From Sphingobacteriales bacterium (GTDB lineage Bacteria; Bacteroidota; Bacteroidia; Chitinophagales; Chitinophagaceae): a stretch of DNA of 64,000 nt. Position numbers and translations under genes: made by a program. Positions 50,753 through 61,034 of this stretch are shown piece after piece. Below the pieces are notes generated by a model. It did not search any database, had not been told where the DNA came from, and was given only the letters and a program-made list of their open reading frames with translations. The first letter of the stretch is position 1. Every line of letters begins with the position of its first letter. Location: positions 1 to 64,000 of the forward strand of contig JACPOD010000013.1 of assembly GCA_016185185.1 (NCBI GenBank). Reading direction: 5' to 3'.

Positions 50753-53700
50753 ATGAGAAAAGCAATTTTACTCTCTTTATTAGTTTTTAGCAGTGCCGTT
50801 TCATTTACGCAAACCAGTTATTATGTAAATGATAATAGTTCAACCGGCGATGTATTTACTTCCGGGACAGGGAGTAACAGCAATTCCGGAACTGTATCTG
50901 CACCCTTTGCAACATTGCAATATGCGATCACACAATCTTCAGCAGGCGATATCATATATGTGGATGCTGGAACATATACAGGACAAGTTACTATTGATAA
51001 AGGCCTTACCATCATTGGTGCAGGGCAGTCACTTACTTTTATTACAAACACTTCTCAGCTTGTTGCCCCTCCAGGACCTTTTGCGGAGTATGCATTAATT
51101 CAAACAACACAGGGAATAGGTGATGTTAATATACGAGATATAACTGCGACCAATGGTACCATTGGCGATGGACATACCATTATGATACAAAGTGGTGGAA
51201 GTGTTAAAAATTGTAGACTTTTAAATGGTGGGCAGGGAATTTTCTTCCGCATACCTGATGCAACTGTAAAAACATGTTTAAGCGAAAACAATACTATTGA
51301 ACCCACCGGTATTGGTATTAATTGCCAGGGCAGTGGGTTAACAGCAACTATAAAAAACAATACTATCAGTAAAGCTTCCTCTTTTTATTCAGGAATTTTT
51401 GCCGGGTTAGATTTTGGTCCTTTACCAAAACTCACGATTCAAAATAATATCATCAATAATTATTTTGGTGATGGAATGCTTGTAGCCAGCTTTAATGGTA
51501 CTTACACATCAAACAGCATAACAGGTACTGGTACTTTTGCCATCAACAGAAATGGCAATGGAGGTAATACACCAATAGCCACCTGTAACTGGTTTGGTAG
51601 TTCTAATGCCGGTACCGTTGCTTCCAAAATAAGCGGTACCGTTCTTTATTCGCCTTTTCTTACTAGCGGAACTGATAATAGCAGCGATCTTGGTTTCCAG
51701 CCTGCTGCTGCATGCGGGACCGGAAATACCTATTATGTGAATGATAACAGTACAACGGGCGATGTATTTACAAATACAGCAGGTAATGATGCTAATGCAG
51801 GGACAGCAACTGCGCCTTTTGCCACCATTCAGTATGCAGTAAATATAGCAGCAGCCAATGATATTATTTATGTTGATGCAGGTACGTATACAGAACAGGT
51901 GACAATTACAAAGGGGTTAACAATTATAGGAGCAGGGCAAAACGCAACGTCAATTCTTAAGCCAGCAGTAACAGTAGCACCTCCGGGTTCCTTTCCAGAG
52001 CAGGGTGTTATTCAAACAGCACAAAATATAGGTGATGTAAATATTAAAGATGTATCGGTAACTGGCGATTATAATGTGGGAGTTACACCCATCATCATTC
52101 AAAGCAGCGGCAGTGTAAGAAATTGTAAACTGCAAAGTGGTAACCAGGGATTATTTGTGCGAATTGATGCTGCAATAAATCCCGGGGCTAAAACATTTTC
52201 TATTGAAGGAAATACAATTCAGGCTGAATATATTGCTGTGAATGTTGAGGGTACCAGTTTGCATGCAATTCTTTCTAATAATACATTGGCTGCTTCAAAT
52301 GCCGGTTTCTCAGTAGGTATTTTTGCCGGAATGGATTTTGGAATCCTTAATCGTATCACAGCGACTAATAATTTATTCAGTAACTATCTTTCTTCAGGCA
52401 TATGGGTTAATGCCAATAATGCAAGCATTACACAAAATGCGTTTGTTGGAACAGGGGCATCTGCAATTAACCGAACCGGAGGCGCTAATGTTACGGCAAA
52501 CTGTAACTGGTATGGTACTGCCAATGCTTCATCTATTGTAAACAAAGTAAATACAGGGGTTAATTATTATCCGTGGTATATTGATGGTACTGATGCAAGC
52601 AGCCAGGCAGGGTTTCAACATTATGGTGAATTATGCGGTGCCGGTTCCAATGTTTATTATGTAAATGATGGCAGCACAACCGGTGACTTATTTACAACAA
52701 CCATTGGTAATGATGCCAATGCAGGCACCTCGCCTGCGTCTCCTTTAGCAACAGTAAATGCAGCACTAACATTAGCATCACCCGGTGCTGCTATATATGT
52801 AGATGCCGGAACCTATTCACAGAATATTACTATTGGTAAACAGGTTCAGATTATTGGAACGAATTATAATGTATCCCCTAATAGCGCATCTGACCCGTTA
52901 CTGCTCAATCCTGTTCGTAATGCGGAATCAATCATAGATGCCTCAACATGGACCATAGGTGCTGATGGAATAAGTATGACAGGGTTAACATTTACTCCAA
53001 CGGGTAATGCAGTTATACTTAACAACGCTGCTTTTGGAAGTATTACAATCAACAGAAACAGGGTGAGGATAAACAGCATATTCCCGGCATTCTTTTTCTT
53101 AGGATCTGGTACAGGTACAAGTGTTTCCGGAAATGTTAACTGGGGTTTGACGATTTCAGAAAACAGGTTTGAAAAAGAAGATGCTTCTTCAGGAAACTCA
53201 ATAAGGGTAAACCGTTTTGGCAGCGTAAATATTTACAATAATTCATTTGTTGTAACGGGTTCAACGGTGCGGACACAAAACAGTTTAGCAATTGGCAATA
53301 ATGGTGTTGTTCCATATTTATTTATAAATAATAACACGTTTGACAGGGCGGCAACAGCGATAAACACAAACAGCTTGGGTTACACGACTGTTAATAACAA
53401 CAAGTTCATTAATACCTCTACTGCTTTTTTAGGAAATAATTTATTTGCTGAATCATCCGATGTTTCATTCCTCAATAATACACTTGATGGTAGTGCTGGT
53501 ATTTTCCCATTTGTACAATACACACGACAGGCAGGCGATGCTACAGGAGCTTCTTCTTCTTTTACAGCAGAAGGCAACACGATTACAGGAACTGCTGTTG
53601 CAGGCACTACAACCTTGTTGGGGAGCATGAATTTAATTTTTGCAAACAGCGTTTTAAATCAGTCATTAACCGTACGGAATAATAAAATTACTTACAACGG

Positions 53701-54073
53701 GAATCTCGCTACTATAGAAGGTCAGTTCATCCGGCCAATAATGATGCGGGGTAATTTAAAAAATACCGTTGTTGAGAAAAATGAAATTACTTTAAATGGC
53801 AGTAACCTGCAACCAGGGAACCCTGCAAATCTTTTACCGGTGTGCCCTGCTATTACTTTATATACTGAGAATGGTAATGCTGCGTTTTTACAACCGGGTT
53901 CTGTTATTAATGTCCTTAATAATAAAGTGTCCGGGTTCAAACATTCCTTTATTGCATTTGACCCTGGCACAGGTAATGATGCTTACACAGGATTTGGAAA
54001 TATTCCTGCCGGTGTTACAGTAAACGTTAACAACAATAGTTTTACAGTCGATTCATGTACCAAATGTTTGTAA
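50753..54073 (+). CDS. Repeat-rich exported adhesin, N-terminal part (split gene)
   Basis: Starts MRKAILLSLLVFSSAVSFTQ, a clear signal peptide; the ORF-track start at 50558 adds 65 unrelated residues. Three beta-helix (DUF1565/NosD-like) units follow, each opening with YYVND-STTGDVFT, then NANAGT, an AAGDIIYVDAGTYT-like strand and GLTIIGAG. Units begin near 50814, 51727 and 52647. Units 1 and 2 close with CNWYG and GFQ. Unit 3 stops at DSCTKCL before such a closing segment. The next ORF resumes with the opening of unit 4 in another frame. I infer one gene of about 2,450 codons disrupted here by an out-of-frame deletion. 1,107 aa from this start. Confidence 0.85.
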   Translation: MRKAILLSLLVFSSAVSFTQTSYYVNDNSSTGDVFTSGTGSNSNSGTVSAPFATLQYAITQSSAGDIIYVDAGTYTGQVTIDKGLTIIGAGQSLTFITNTSQLVAPPGPFAEYALIQTTQGIGDVNIRDITATNGTIGDGHTIMIQSGGSVKNCRLLNGGQGIFFRIPDATVKTCLSENNTIEPTGIGINCQGSGLTATIKNNTISKASSFYSGIFAGLDFGPLPKLTIQNNIINNYFGDGMLVASFNGTYTSNSITGTGTFAINRNGNGGNTPIATCNWFGSSNAGTVASKISGTVLYSPFLTSGTDNSSDLGFQPAAACGTGNTYYVNDNSTTGDVFTNTAGNDANAGTATAPFATIQYAVNIAAANDIIYVDAGTYTEQVTITKGLTIIGAGQNATSILKPAVTVAPPGSFPEQGVIQTAQNIGDVNIKDVSVTGDYNVGVTPIIIQSSGSVRNCKLQSGNQGLFVRIDAAINPGAKTFSIEGNTIQAEYIAVNVEGTSLHAILSNNTLAASNAGFSVGIFAGMDFGILNRITATNNLFSNYLSSGIWVNANNASITQNAFVGTGASAINRTGGANVTANCNWYGTANASSIVNKVNTGVNYYPWYIDGTDASSQAGFQHYGELCGAGSNVYYVNDGSTTGDLFTTTIGNDANAGTSPASPLATVNAALTLASPGAAIYVDAGTYSQNITIGKQVQIIGTNYNVSPNSASDPLLLNPVRNAESIIDASTWTIGADGISMTGLTFTPTGNAVILNNAAFGSITINRNRVRINSIFPAFFFLGSGTGTSVSGNVNWGLTISENRFEKEDASSGNSIRVNRFGSVNIYNNSFVVTGSTVRTQNSLAIGNNGVVPYLFINNNTFDRAATAINTNSLGYTTVNNNKFINTSTAFLGNNLFAESSDVSFLNNTLDGSAGIFPFVQYTRQAGDATGASSSFTAEGNTITGTAVAGTTTLLGSMNLIFANSVLNQSLTVRNNKITYNGNLATIEGQFIRPIMMRGNLKNTVVEKNEITLNGSNLQPGNPANLLPVCPAITLYTENGNAAFLQPGSVINVLNNKVSGFKHSFIAFDPGTGNDAYTGFGNIPAGVTVNVNNNSFTVDSCTKCL

Positions 54074-54122
54074 CGGAAGGCAGAATAAATTTTATGTAAA
54101 CGATGCATTACAAACAGGTGAT

Positions 54123-57100
54123 GTGTTTACAACGGCAGTTGGTAATGATGCTAATAGTGGTGTACCATCAGCACCATTATTAACTCTTACAGCTGCATAC
54201 AATAAGGCACAGGCTGGTGATACCATTTATGTGGATGCAGGATTCTACCAAACTAGTATTGATATTACACTCAACAAATCAATTACAATTCTCGGTACCA
54301 ATTATCAAATCAGTCCTAAAGATCCTTCCAATTCATTACAGTTAAACTCTGCGAGGCTTCCTGAATCTATTGTGGTAAATCACAGTTTTATTATTGCAGC
54401 AAATGATATTCGTATCAAAGGTTTTTATTTTGATCCAGCAAGTAAAACTCAGATTCAACAAACGGTAACAACGAATGATTTTGACAATATTGAAATTGAG
54501 AAGAACGTATTTTCCATCGTATCAAATATTACAAGTATCAACATCACAGGCAAACAGATAACCCCATTGGTAACAGTTAATTATTCAATCAATGACAATC
54601 GGTTTGTAAAAGAATTTGGAACAGGTGGTACCACTATTTCAATAAATGCGATTGATGCGGTGCAGATCAATAATAATGTGTTTACAACCAATAATCTTTA
54701 TTTTAATAATGCAAGGATTCAAACAGGTATTGTTGTTGGTGGGTTAACCGGAGATATAGTTATCTCCAATAACAGTGCCTACCAACAAAACTTTTTCATT
54801 AACGGCATATCAGCGAAAAAAACAACTATTTCGTTTAATAGTGCGGATGAATGTAACAGATTTGCTTTTTCCAGTAGCGGAAATGTGAATCCGAACGAGC
54901 TGGAAATTACAGATAATATTATAACCAATCCAAGAAGTACCGGTGGCCCTGTAATTAGTTATGTAAGGAGTAATGGAATAAATTTAAGCTCTCCCAATAT
55001 TGCTCGTATCGAACGAAATACTATTACACTGAATGCAACAGGTTTAACTAATGTAGCTCAGGCTTTAATTGCTCCAACACTCGACGCAGCTTCTGCTAAT
55101 ACACAAGTATTCATCAGAAATAATAAATTGTCCATTACCGGCGACTTTAGTTCTCTTAGTTCACCATCTGCTTATGTTTCCGCTATACGCTACTTAACAA
55201 ACAGCAGATATACATTAGTTGAAAGAAATGAAATGGAGTTCAGTGCTACTAACTATGGAGCTTCAAACAAGTTTGGTATTGGTATCCTGCACTCAGGCCT
55301 GCAACCGGATGCAAGTTTTAATTTCCTCAATAATAAATTTTCAGGTTTCCCCACTTCAATAGGGATCCAAAACCAGGCAACCGGTAACTATGGTGAACTA
55401 CCCATTGGCCTTACCTTCAGCATTAATAACAATAGTTTTACCAGTGATGGTATGAGTATTAATAATGGTGTATCAGGACAATCAGCCCTGGCCAATTGTA
55501 ACTGGTACGGCTCAGCTTCGGCACAAAACTTTATCAATAAACTTTCCTTATCAACTGTAGATATTGTTCCATGGTTAACAAATGGTACAGATAATGATGT
55601 GGCTACAGGATTCCAACCAGTGCCTGGTTCATGCGATGGTTATCCAACATTAATAGTATTGGATAGCTACACCAATGTAAACTGTAATGGTGCGGCAAGC
55701 GGAACAATTAACATTACCACCTCCTATGGTAAAGCACCATTCACTTATACATGGACAAAAGACGGTGATGCCAATTTTGTTTCGCATGAGGAAGACCCAA
55801 CCGGGCTTACGGCAGGTGTGTATCATTTAACCATTGTGGATGGTAATGGATCCAACATTTATATAACAGATCCGGAAGCAGATGGCCCCGGAACAATTGA
55901 TGTTACCATTACCGAACCATCATTACTTACCGCATCAGCAACCGGAACAAATAATCTCTGCAATGGAAATACAGCAGGTACAGCAACAGTAACCCCTGCA
56001 GGAATATATTCAGTAACGGTTACCGATGCAAATGGATGTACAGCTTCATCATCTTATGAAGTAACACAACCTTCATTATTAACAGCCAATGCAAGCGGTT
56101 CTGATGTAAGTTGTTTTGGAGGAAGTAATGGAACAGCCACTGTACTTGCCGGTGGAGGAATAACAGTGTACAGTTATTTATGGAGCAATGGGGCAACCAC
56201 TTCATCCATCAGTAATTTATCAGCAGGAATATATTCAGTAACGGTTACCGATGCGAATGGATGTACAGCTTCATCATCGTATGAGGTAACCGAACCTGCA
56301 CAACTGACCGCTTCAGCCGGTGGAACAAATGTGAGTTGCTTTAACAACAGCAATGGAACTGCATCAGTAAATGCAGTTGGTGGTACGGCTCCTTATTCTT
56401 ATTCATGGAGCAATGGAAGCAGTTCGCAAAACATCAGCAACCTTGCAGCAGGTGTATATACAGTTACCGTTAAAGATGCCAATGGTTGTATGGCAACTTC
56501 ATCTTACGAAGTAACACAACCAGCTTTACCACTTACTGCCAATGCCAGCGGAACAAATGTGAGTTGTTTTAATGGAACCAATGGTACGGCTTCCGTAACT
56601 GTAACCGGCGGAACTGTTCCTTATACATATTCATGGAGCAATGGAAGCAGTTCGCAAAACATCAGCAATCTTGCAGCCGGAACTTATACTGTAACTGTTA
56701 CAGATGCTAATGGTTGTACTGCCACATCAAATACAAGCATTACACAACCATCTGCCATTGTCATTACAATTGGAACTATTACCAATACCTGTTCCGGGGC
56801 AGGCAACGGTTCTATATCTTCCAGTGCAACCGGCGGTACCGGCATACTTACTTACAACTGGACAGGGCCAAATGGATTTTCCAAAGCCAGTAAAAACATC
56901 AGTAACCTTGTGGCCGGTGTTTATAAGTTAACTGTAACAGATGCAAATAACTGTACAGTTACAGCACAGGCAACAGTAAATGCTTTGCCTGCAATTACTG
57001 CCTCATCTGTTGTGACCGATATTACCTGTTACAATACTTCTACCGGTGCCATCAATCTTACACCGGGCGGTGGTACAGGTGTATTTAGTTTTAGCTGGAC

Positions 57101-58118
57101 AGGTCCTAATGGATTTAAAGCATCCACTGAAGATATTAGCAATGTAAAAGCCGGTGCCTACTCTGTTACTATTACCGATGCGGCTGGATGTACCGCTGTG
57201 TATTCATATCCTGTTGGCACACCTTCAGCCGCAGTAAGTTTAAGTGTGCAGAAAACCGATGCTGTTTGCAGTAGCGGTGGTTCACTCACTATAACAGGCA
57301 ATGGCGGCCGTACGCCTTACACGTACAGTATTAACGGTACGGTGTTCCAGTCGTCCAATGTATTCAGCAATCTGGCAGCCGGAACTTATAATGCCATCAC
57401 GATAAAAGATAACAGTGGATGTACCGTAGTAGCTGCAGTTATTACCATTGTTAACAGCGACAGTTATGAAATTTACAGCAACGAAAAACAAAATGTAAGT
57501 AACCTCAATACTACTATTGCCTTTAACCAGGCAATAGCCGCAAGGATTTCTCCCACTGCTACTGATAAAGACTGGTATAATATTAAAACCGGTGCAGTGC
57601 CGGGAACTGTAACGGTGTCACTAACACATCCGTCTGTAGCCTATACATTCGGCCTGTATGATAATAAGGGTAAAATTGTTGGAGTAAGTTCGTCCACTGC
57701 CACTACTAAAACATACAACGCACTTTTACCGAACGCTGTTTATTCAATACAAATAAGCGGTACTGTTGCTTCAGCAAGCTGTTATACATTGTTGGTTACT
57801 TCTACCGCTGTGCCGGTAGCTGCAAGAGTAATGAGTCAAAATCTGCAGCCGGTAATCACTACTGATAAACTGGCGGCAATGGTATATCCCAATCCGCACC
57901 ATGGTTCATTTGGAATAAGAATTGAAGCATCGCAAAGCGGAACAGCAACAGTGGAAATAATCAATATTACTGGTCAGCGTATTGAATTAAGAAAAGTAGC
58001 AATTATAAAAGGAAGTAATAATGTAGTTCGCTTTAGTAATATGCGCCAGTCTGCTTTAATTTATAAAGTAACAATGGGCGATGAAGTGAAAACAGGAAAG
58101 ATAATAAGTGCAAATTAA
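54123..58118 (+). CDS. Repeat-rich T9SS-secreted adhesin, C-terminal part (split gene)
   Basis: 1331 codons in the frame that continues the preceding ORF. The real frame is open from about 54025 and includes KFYVNDALQTGDVFT ahead of the apparent ATG. Order: fourth beta-helix unit with closing NCNWYGS and GFQPVPGSC, about seven SprB-type repeats (DVSCFGGSNGTATV, SWSNGSSSQNISNLAAG, YTVTVTDANGCTATS), a PPC-like domain (WYNIKTGAVPGTVTVSLTH) and a type IX sorting domain (MVYPNPHHGSFGIRIE ... KVTMGDEVKTGKIISAN). No signal peptide of its own, so it cannot be exported unless fused. The first SprB repeat lacks its centre. Confidence 0.88.
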   Translation: MFTTAVGNDANSGVPSAPLLTLTAAYNKAQAGDTIYVDAGFYQTSIDITLNKSITILGTNYQISPKDPSNSLQLNSARLPESIVVNHSFIIAANDIRIKGFYFDPASKTQIQQTVTTNDFDNIEIEKNVFSIVSNITSINITGKQITPLVTVNYSINDNRFVKEFGTGGTTISINAIDAVQINNNVFTTNNLYFNNARIQTGIVVGGLTGDIVISNNSAYQQNFFINGISAKKTTISFNSADECNRFAFSSSGNVNPNELEITDNIITNPRSTGGPVISYVRSNGINLSSPNIARIERNTITLNATGLTNVAQALIAPTLDAASANTQVFIRNNKLSITGDFSSLSSPSAYVSAIRYLTNSRYTLVERNEMEFSATNYGASNKFGIGILHSGLQPDASFNFLNNKFSGFPTSIGIQNQATGNYGELPIGLTFSINNNSFTSDGMSINNGVSGQSALANCNWYGSASAQNFINKLSLSTVDIVPWLTNGTDNDVATGFQPVPGSCDGYPTLIVLDSYTNVNCNGAASGTINITTSYGKAPFTYTWTKDGDANFVSHEEDPTGLTAGVYHLTIVDGNGSNIYITDPEADGPGTIDVTITEPSLLTASATGTNNLCNGNTAGTATVTPAGIYSVTVTDANGCTASSSYEVTQPSLLTANASGSDVSCFGGSNGTATVLAGGGITVYSYLWSNGATTSSISNLSAGIYSVTVTDANGCTASSSYEVTEPAQLTASAGGTNVSCFNNSNGTASVNAVGGTAPYSYSWSNGSSSQNISNLAAGVYTVTVKDANGCMATSSYEVTQPALPLTANASGTNVSCFNGTNGTASVTVTGGTVPYTYSWSNGSSSQNISNLAAGTYTVTVTDANGCTATSNTSITQPSAIVITIGTITNTCSGAGNGSISSSATGGTGILTYNWTGPNGFSKASKNISNLVAGVYKLTVTDANNCTVTAQATVNALPAITASSVVTDITCYNTSTGAINLTPGGGTGVFSFSWTGPNGFKASTEDISNVKAGAYSVTITDAAGCTAVYSYPVGTPSAAVSLSVQKTDAVCSSGGSLTITGNGGRTPYTYSINGTVFQSSNVFSNLAAGTYNAITIKDNSGCTVVAAVITIVNSDSYEIYSNEKQNVSNLNTTIAFNQAIAARISPTATDKDWYNIKTGAVPGTVTVSLTHPSVAYTFGLYDNKGKIVGVSSSTATTKTYNALLPNAVYSIQISGTVASASCYTLLVTSTAVPVAARVMSQNLQPVITTDKLAAMVYPNPHHGSFGIRIEASQSGTATVEIINITGQRIELRKVAIIKGSNNVVRFSNMRQSALIYKVTMGDEVKTGKIISAN

Positions 58119-58141
58119 TAACCATTAACTATCCTCTATGC

Positions 58142-58174
58142 AAAAGGCGCAGTTTAATTACTGTGCCTTTTTTT
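58142..58174 (+). terminator. Rho-independent terminator of the adhesin gene
   Basis: AAAAGGCGCAGT pairs with ACTGTGCCTTTT (loop TTAATT, one G-T wobble) followed by further Ts. A minus-strand role for rlmN is also possible. Confidence 0.85.
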
Positions 58175-58189
58175 TGAAAGTATCAGGTA

Positions 58190-59245
58190 TTAGTGGATGC
58201 CTTCTTTATTCGCCAACTGCCCGCATGCAGCATCAATATCTTTACCACGGCTGCGGCGAAGCCTTGCATTTACCCGGTTCTTTTCCAAATGTTTCATAAA
58301 CGCATCAACAGTTTCCTCATCGGGCTTGGTAAATCTTGCCCGGTCAATGGGATTGTATTCAATGATGTTTATTAAATCGGCCGGTACCTGGCGATAAATT
58401 TTTATTAGTTCATCGGCGTCTTTAATGGAGTCGTTAAAATCTTTAAAGAGGATGTATTCAAAAGTGATTTCGTTTTCTGTTTGTTTGTAAAAATAATTCA
58501 GTGCCTCAATCAGCGATTTAATATCGTTGGAATCATTAATAGGCATTATCTCATGCCGTTTGGCATCATTAGCAGCATGCAATGATAAAGCCAGTTTAAA
58601 TCTTACTTTATCATCGCCTAATTGTTTTATTTGTTTGGCAACACCGGCAGTGGAAACGGTAATTCTTTTGGCACTCATCCCCAATCCTTCCGGCGAAGTA
58701 ATTTTTTCAATGGCTTTTAAAACATTTTTATAATTAAGCAAAGGTTCACCCATCCCCATAAAAACGATGTTGGTTAATTTCTTTCCATACACTCTTTCGC
58801 ATTGCTGGTTTACCAATACTACCTGGTCGTATATTTCATCAAACTCAAGGTTACGTTTACGGTCCATGTAACCTGTGGCGCAAAACTTACAACTTAAAGA
58901 ACATCCAATTTGAGAAGAAACACAAACCGTTTTTCTTTCTTCGGTGGGAATTAACACCCCTTCCACCAAATGACCATCAAAAGTTTTAAATCTGGACTTT
59001 ACAGTTCCATCCGCTGAGTATTGTGTGGCATCTACTTTTAAGGAAGGAAAAGAAAATTCGTCCGCCAGTTTGCCTCGCAGTTCTTTGCTCAGGTTGGTCA
59101 TATCTTCAAGACTCAGCGCATGTTTTTGCCACAGCCATTCATACACTTGTTTGCTACGGAATTTTTTTTCTCCAATACTTTCAAAGTATTGTTCCAGTTC
59201 CCCAAGGGTCAACTCACGGATATTTTTCTTTTCTGTTTTTAACAT
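58190..59245 (-). CDS. rlmN: 23S rRNA/tRNA adenine-C2-methyltransferase RlmN
   Basis: A radical-SAM enzyme methylating A2503 of 23S rRNA and A37 of some tRNAs. The 351-aa protein has the radical SAM motif SCKFCATG (CxxxCxxC in CSLSCKFC), SSQIGCS, the conserved Cys in CGQLAN near the C-terminus and FMGMGEPLLNYKNVL. Start MLKTEKKNIRELTL at 59245. A TATCTTTG -7 element lies at 59250-59257 on the minus strand, with no clear -33. It is divergent from the second toxin-antitoxin pair. Confidence 0.95.
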   Translation of the reverse strand: MLKTEKKNIRELTLGELEQYFESIGEKKFRSKQVYEWLWQKHALSLEDMTNLSKELRGKLADEFSFPSLKVDATQYSADGTVKSRFKTFDGHLVEGVLIPTEERKTVCVSSQIGCSLSCKFCATGYMDRKRNLEFDEIYDQVVLVNQQCERVYGKKLTNIVFMGMGEPLLNYKNVLKAIEKITSPEGLGMSAKRITVSTAGVAKQIKQLGDDKVRFKLALSLHAANDAKRHEIMPINDSNDIKSLIEALNYFYKQTENEITFEYILFKDFNDSIKDADELIKIYRQVPADLINIIEYNPIDRARFTKPDEETVDAFMKHLEKNRVNARLRRSRGKDIDAACGQLANKEGIH

Positions 59246-59262
59246 GCCGCAAAGATAAGTTA

Positions 59263-59293
59263 TTGCGCCAATGCGGCTTAATAGTTAACTTTG
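59263..59293 (+). promoter_or_regulatory. Promoter of the second toxin-antitoxin pair
   Basis: TTG (59263), a 20-bp spacer and TAACTTTG (59286-59293) fit the Bacteroidota consensus. The ATG is 18 bp downstream. It sits back to back with the rlmN -7 box. Confidence 0.65.
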
Positions 59294-59310
59294 GTGCTTA
59301 AGTAATTTGT

Positions 59311-59517
59311 ATGAAATTATTATTAGATGTACGGGACGATAAAGCCACTCATTTAATGGAGGTGCTGAAGGGGTTGCGTTTTGTCAAAACAAAACAAATA
59401 AGCCCCGCTAAAGCAAAACTTTTGCTTGAACTGAAAGAAGCTGTGGACGAAATAAATCTTATTAAAAAAGGGAAAAAGAAAGCAGGAAATGCTGAAGCTT
59501 TTGTGAATGGGTTATGA
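59311..59517 (+). CDS. Small antitoxin-like protein
   Basis: A 68-aa Lys/Leu-rich protein without a recognised domain (MKLLLDVRDDKATHLMEVLKGLRFVKTKQ). Its 3' end overlaps the RelE-like gene by 11 bases, the usual antitoxin-first order. Charged and mostly helical, it matches the size of type II antitoxins. The role is inferred from context. Confidence 0.7.
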   Translation: MKLLLDVRDDKATHLMEVLKGLRFVKTKQISPAKAKLLLELKEAVDEINLIKKGKKKAGNAEAFVNGL

Positions 59518-59836
59518 GGTTAAAACAATATCGGTTTTTGAGAAACAGGCTGCAAGACTGGCCCGAAAATATCCTTCATTTAAGAAAGAGTTACTTCAGT
59601 TAATTCAATCCTTAAAGCAAAACCCCGAACAGGGAATATCACTTGGTAAGCATTGTTATAAAATAAGAATGGCCATTGCTTCCAAAGGGAAAGGTAAGTC
59701 AGGTGGTACCAGGGTTATCACAAATATTGTAATCAGCAATAAAATCGTTTATTTACTTTCAGTTTTTGATAAATCAGAAAAAGATAACATCACCAACACA
59801 GAATTATACAGTCTTTTGAAATATATTATTGAATAA
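59507..59836 (+). CDS. RelE/ParE-like toxin
   Basis: A 109-aa protein; VFEKQAARLARKYPSFKKELLQLI and ISLGKHCYKIRMAIASKGKGKSGGTRVI are typical of the RelE/HigB-like group, with NKIVYLLSVFDKSEKDNI as the terminal strand pair. The start ATGGGTTAT (59507) overlaps the antitoxin stop. It ends one base before the thiolase start, which makes a common transcript possible. Confidence 0.8.
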   Translation: MGYEVKTISVFEKQAARLARKYPSFKKELLQLIQSLKQNPEQGISLGKHCYKIRMAIASKGKGKSGGTRVITNIVISNKIVYLLSVFDKSEKDNITNTELYSLLKYIIE

Positions 59837-59837
59837 G

Positions 59838-61034
59838 ATGAAAACAGTTTATATAATAGATGCTGTACGTACACCCATTGGCCGTTATGGCGGTGCATTA
59901 AGTACGGTACGTCCCGATGATATGCTGGCACATGTAATAAAAGCCCTGGTACAAAGAAATACCTCTATTGATGTAAATGCCATTGAAGATGTAATTGCCG
60001 GTGATGCCAACCAGAGTGGTGAAGACAACCGTAACGTGGCAAGGATGGCGGCATTACTTGCAGGGTTACCTGTTACCGTTGCGGGAAATACAGTAAACCG
60101 TTTATGTGCAAGCGGCTTACAAGCGATAATGGATGCGGCAAGGGCGATCATGTGTAACGAAGGTGAAATTTATATTGCCGGTGGTGTGGAGAGCATGACA
60201 AGGGCGCCGTTTGTTGTACCAAAAGCAACAGCAGCATTTCAACGCACCAATGAACTTTTTGATACTACTATTGGCTGGAGGTTAATCAATAACAAACTTT
60301 CAGAAAAATATCATCCTTATTCCATGGGTGAAACAGCTGAGAACGTAGCAAAGCAATGGAAGATAAGCAGGGAAGAGCAGGATATCTTTGCTTTATCATC
60401 ACAACAAAAATATTTTGCCGCATTGCATGCCGGTAAATGGAAAGATGAAATTGTGCCGATAGAAATTACTCCGAATAAAGAGGAACAGGTTATTTTCTCC
60501 ATAGATGAACATCCACGTCAAACATCATTAGAAAAATTAGCAGGGTTAAAACCTGCCTTCGCCAAAGAGGGTACTGTTACAGCCGGTAATTCTTCCGGCA
60601 TCAATGATGGCGCAGCTGCTATTTTGCTTGCAAGCGAAGAAGCTGTTAAGAAATATAATTTAAAACCCATAGCTAAAATTATTTCGATGGCTGTTGCCGG
60701 TGTTGATCCTTCCATCATGGGCATTGGTCCGGTACCAGCTTCGCAAAAAGCATTAAAACGTGCCGGTCTTACAACGAATGATTTGGATTTGATTGAACTC
60801 AACGAAGCATTTGCATCCCAGTCACTCGCCTGCATAAGGGACTTGGGTTTGGATATAAGTAAAGTAAATGTAAACGGTGGTTCAATTGCCATTGGTCACC
60901 CCCTTGGTTGCAGCGGGGTTAGAATTTCCACTACATTTCTTCATGAAATGAAAAGACGAAAAGCTAAATATGGATTAGCTACAATGTGTGTAGGAGTTGG
61001 GCAGGGGGCTGCGGTGATTTATGAGGGGATGTAA
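59838..61034 (+). CDS. Acetyl-CoA C-acyltransferase (thiolase)
   Basis: A thiolase of 398 aa that interconverts 3-ketoacyl-CoA and acetyl-CoA plus acyl-CoA. Start MKTVYIIDAVRTPIGRYGG (59838) is chosen over MNKM at 59829, which overlaps the toxin stop. The active-site Cys is in NRLCASGLQAI, the His in NGGSIAIGHPLGCSG and the second Cys in TMCVGVGQGAAV. The sequence most resembles the 3-oxoadipyl-CoA/acetyl-CoA thiolases (PcaF type), but no phenylacetate or protocatechuate genes are nearby. Fatty acid or ketone metabolism remains possible. Confidence 0.93.
   Translation: MKTVYIIDAVRTPIGRYGGALSTVRPDDMLAHVIKALVQRNTSIDVNAIEDVIAGDANQSGEDNRNVARMAALLAGLPVTVAGNTVNRLCASGLQAIMDAARAIMCNEGEIYIAGGVESMTRAPFVVPKATAAFQRTNELFDTTIGWRLINNKLSEKYHPYSMGETAENVAKQWKISREEQDIFALSSQQKYFAALHAGKWKDEIVPIEITPNKEEQVIFSIDEHPRQTSLEKLAGLKPAFAKEGTVTAGNSSGINDGAAAILLASEEAVKKYNLKPIAKIISMAVAGVDPSIMGIGPVPASQKALKRAGLTTNDLDLIELNEAFASQSLACIRDLGLDISKVNVNGGSIAIGHPLGCSGVRISTTFLHEMKRRKAKYGLATMCVGVGQGAAVIYEGM

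Noticed and set aside
54060-54090. Programmed +1 frameshift in the adhesin
   Set aside because: No RF2-like slippery context or conserved Shine-Dalgarno spur; the missing closing segment fits a deletion better.
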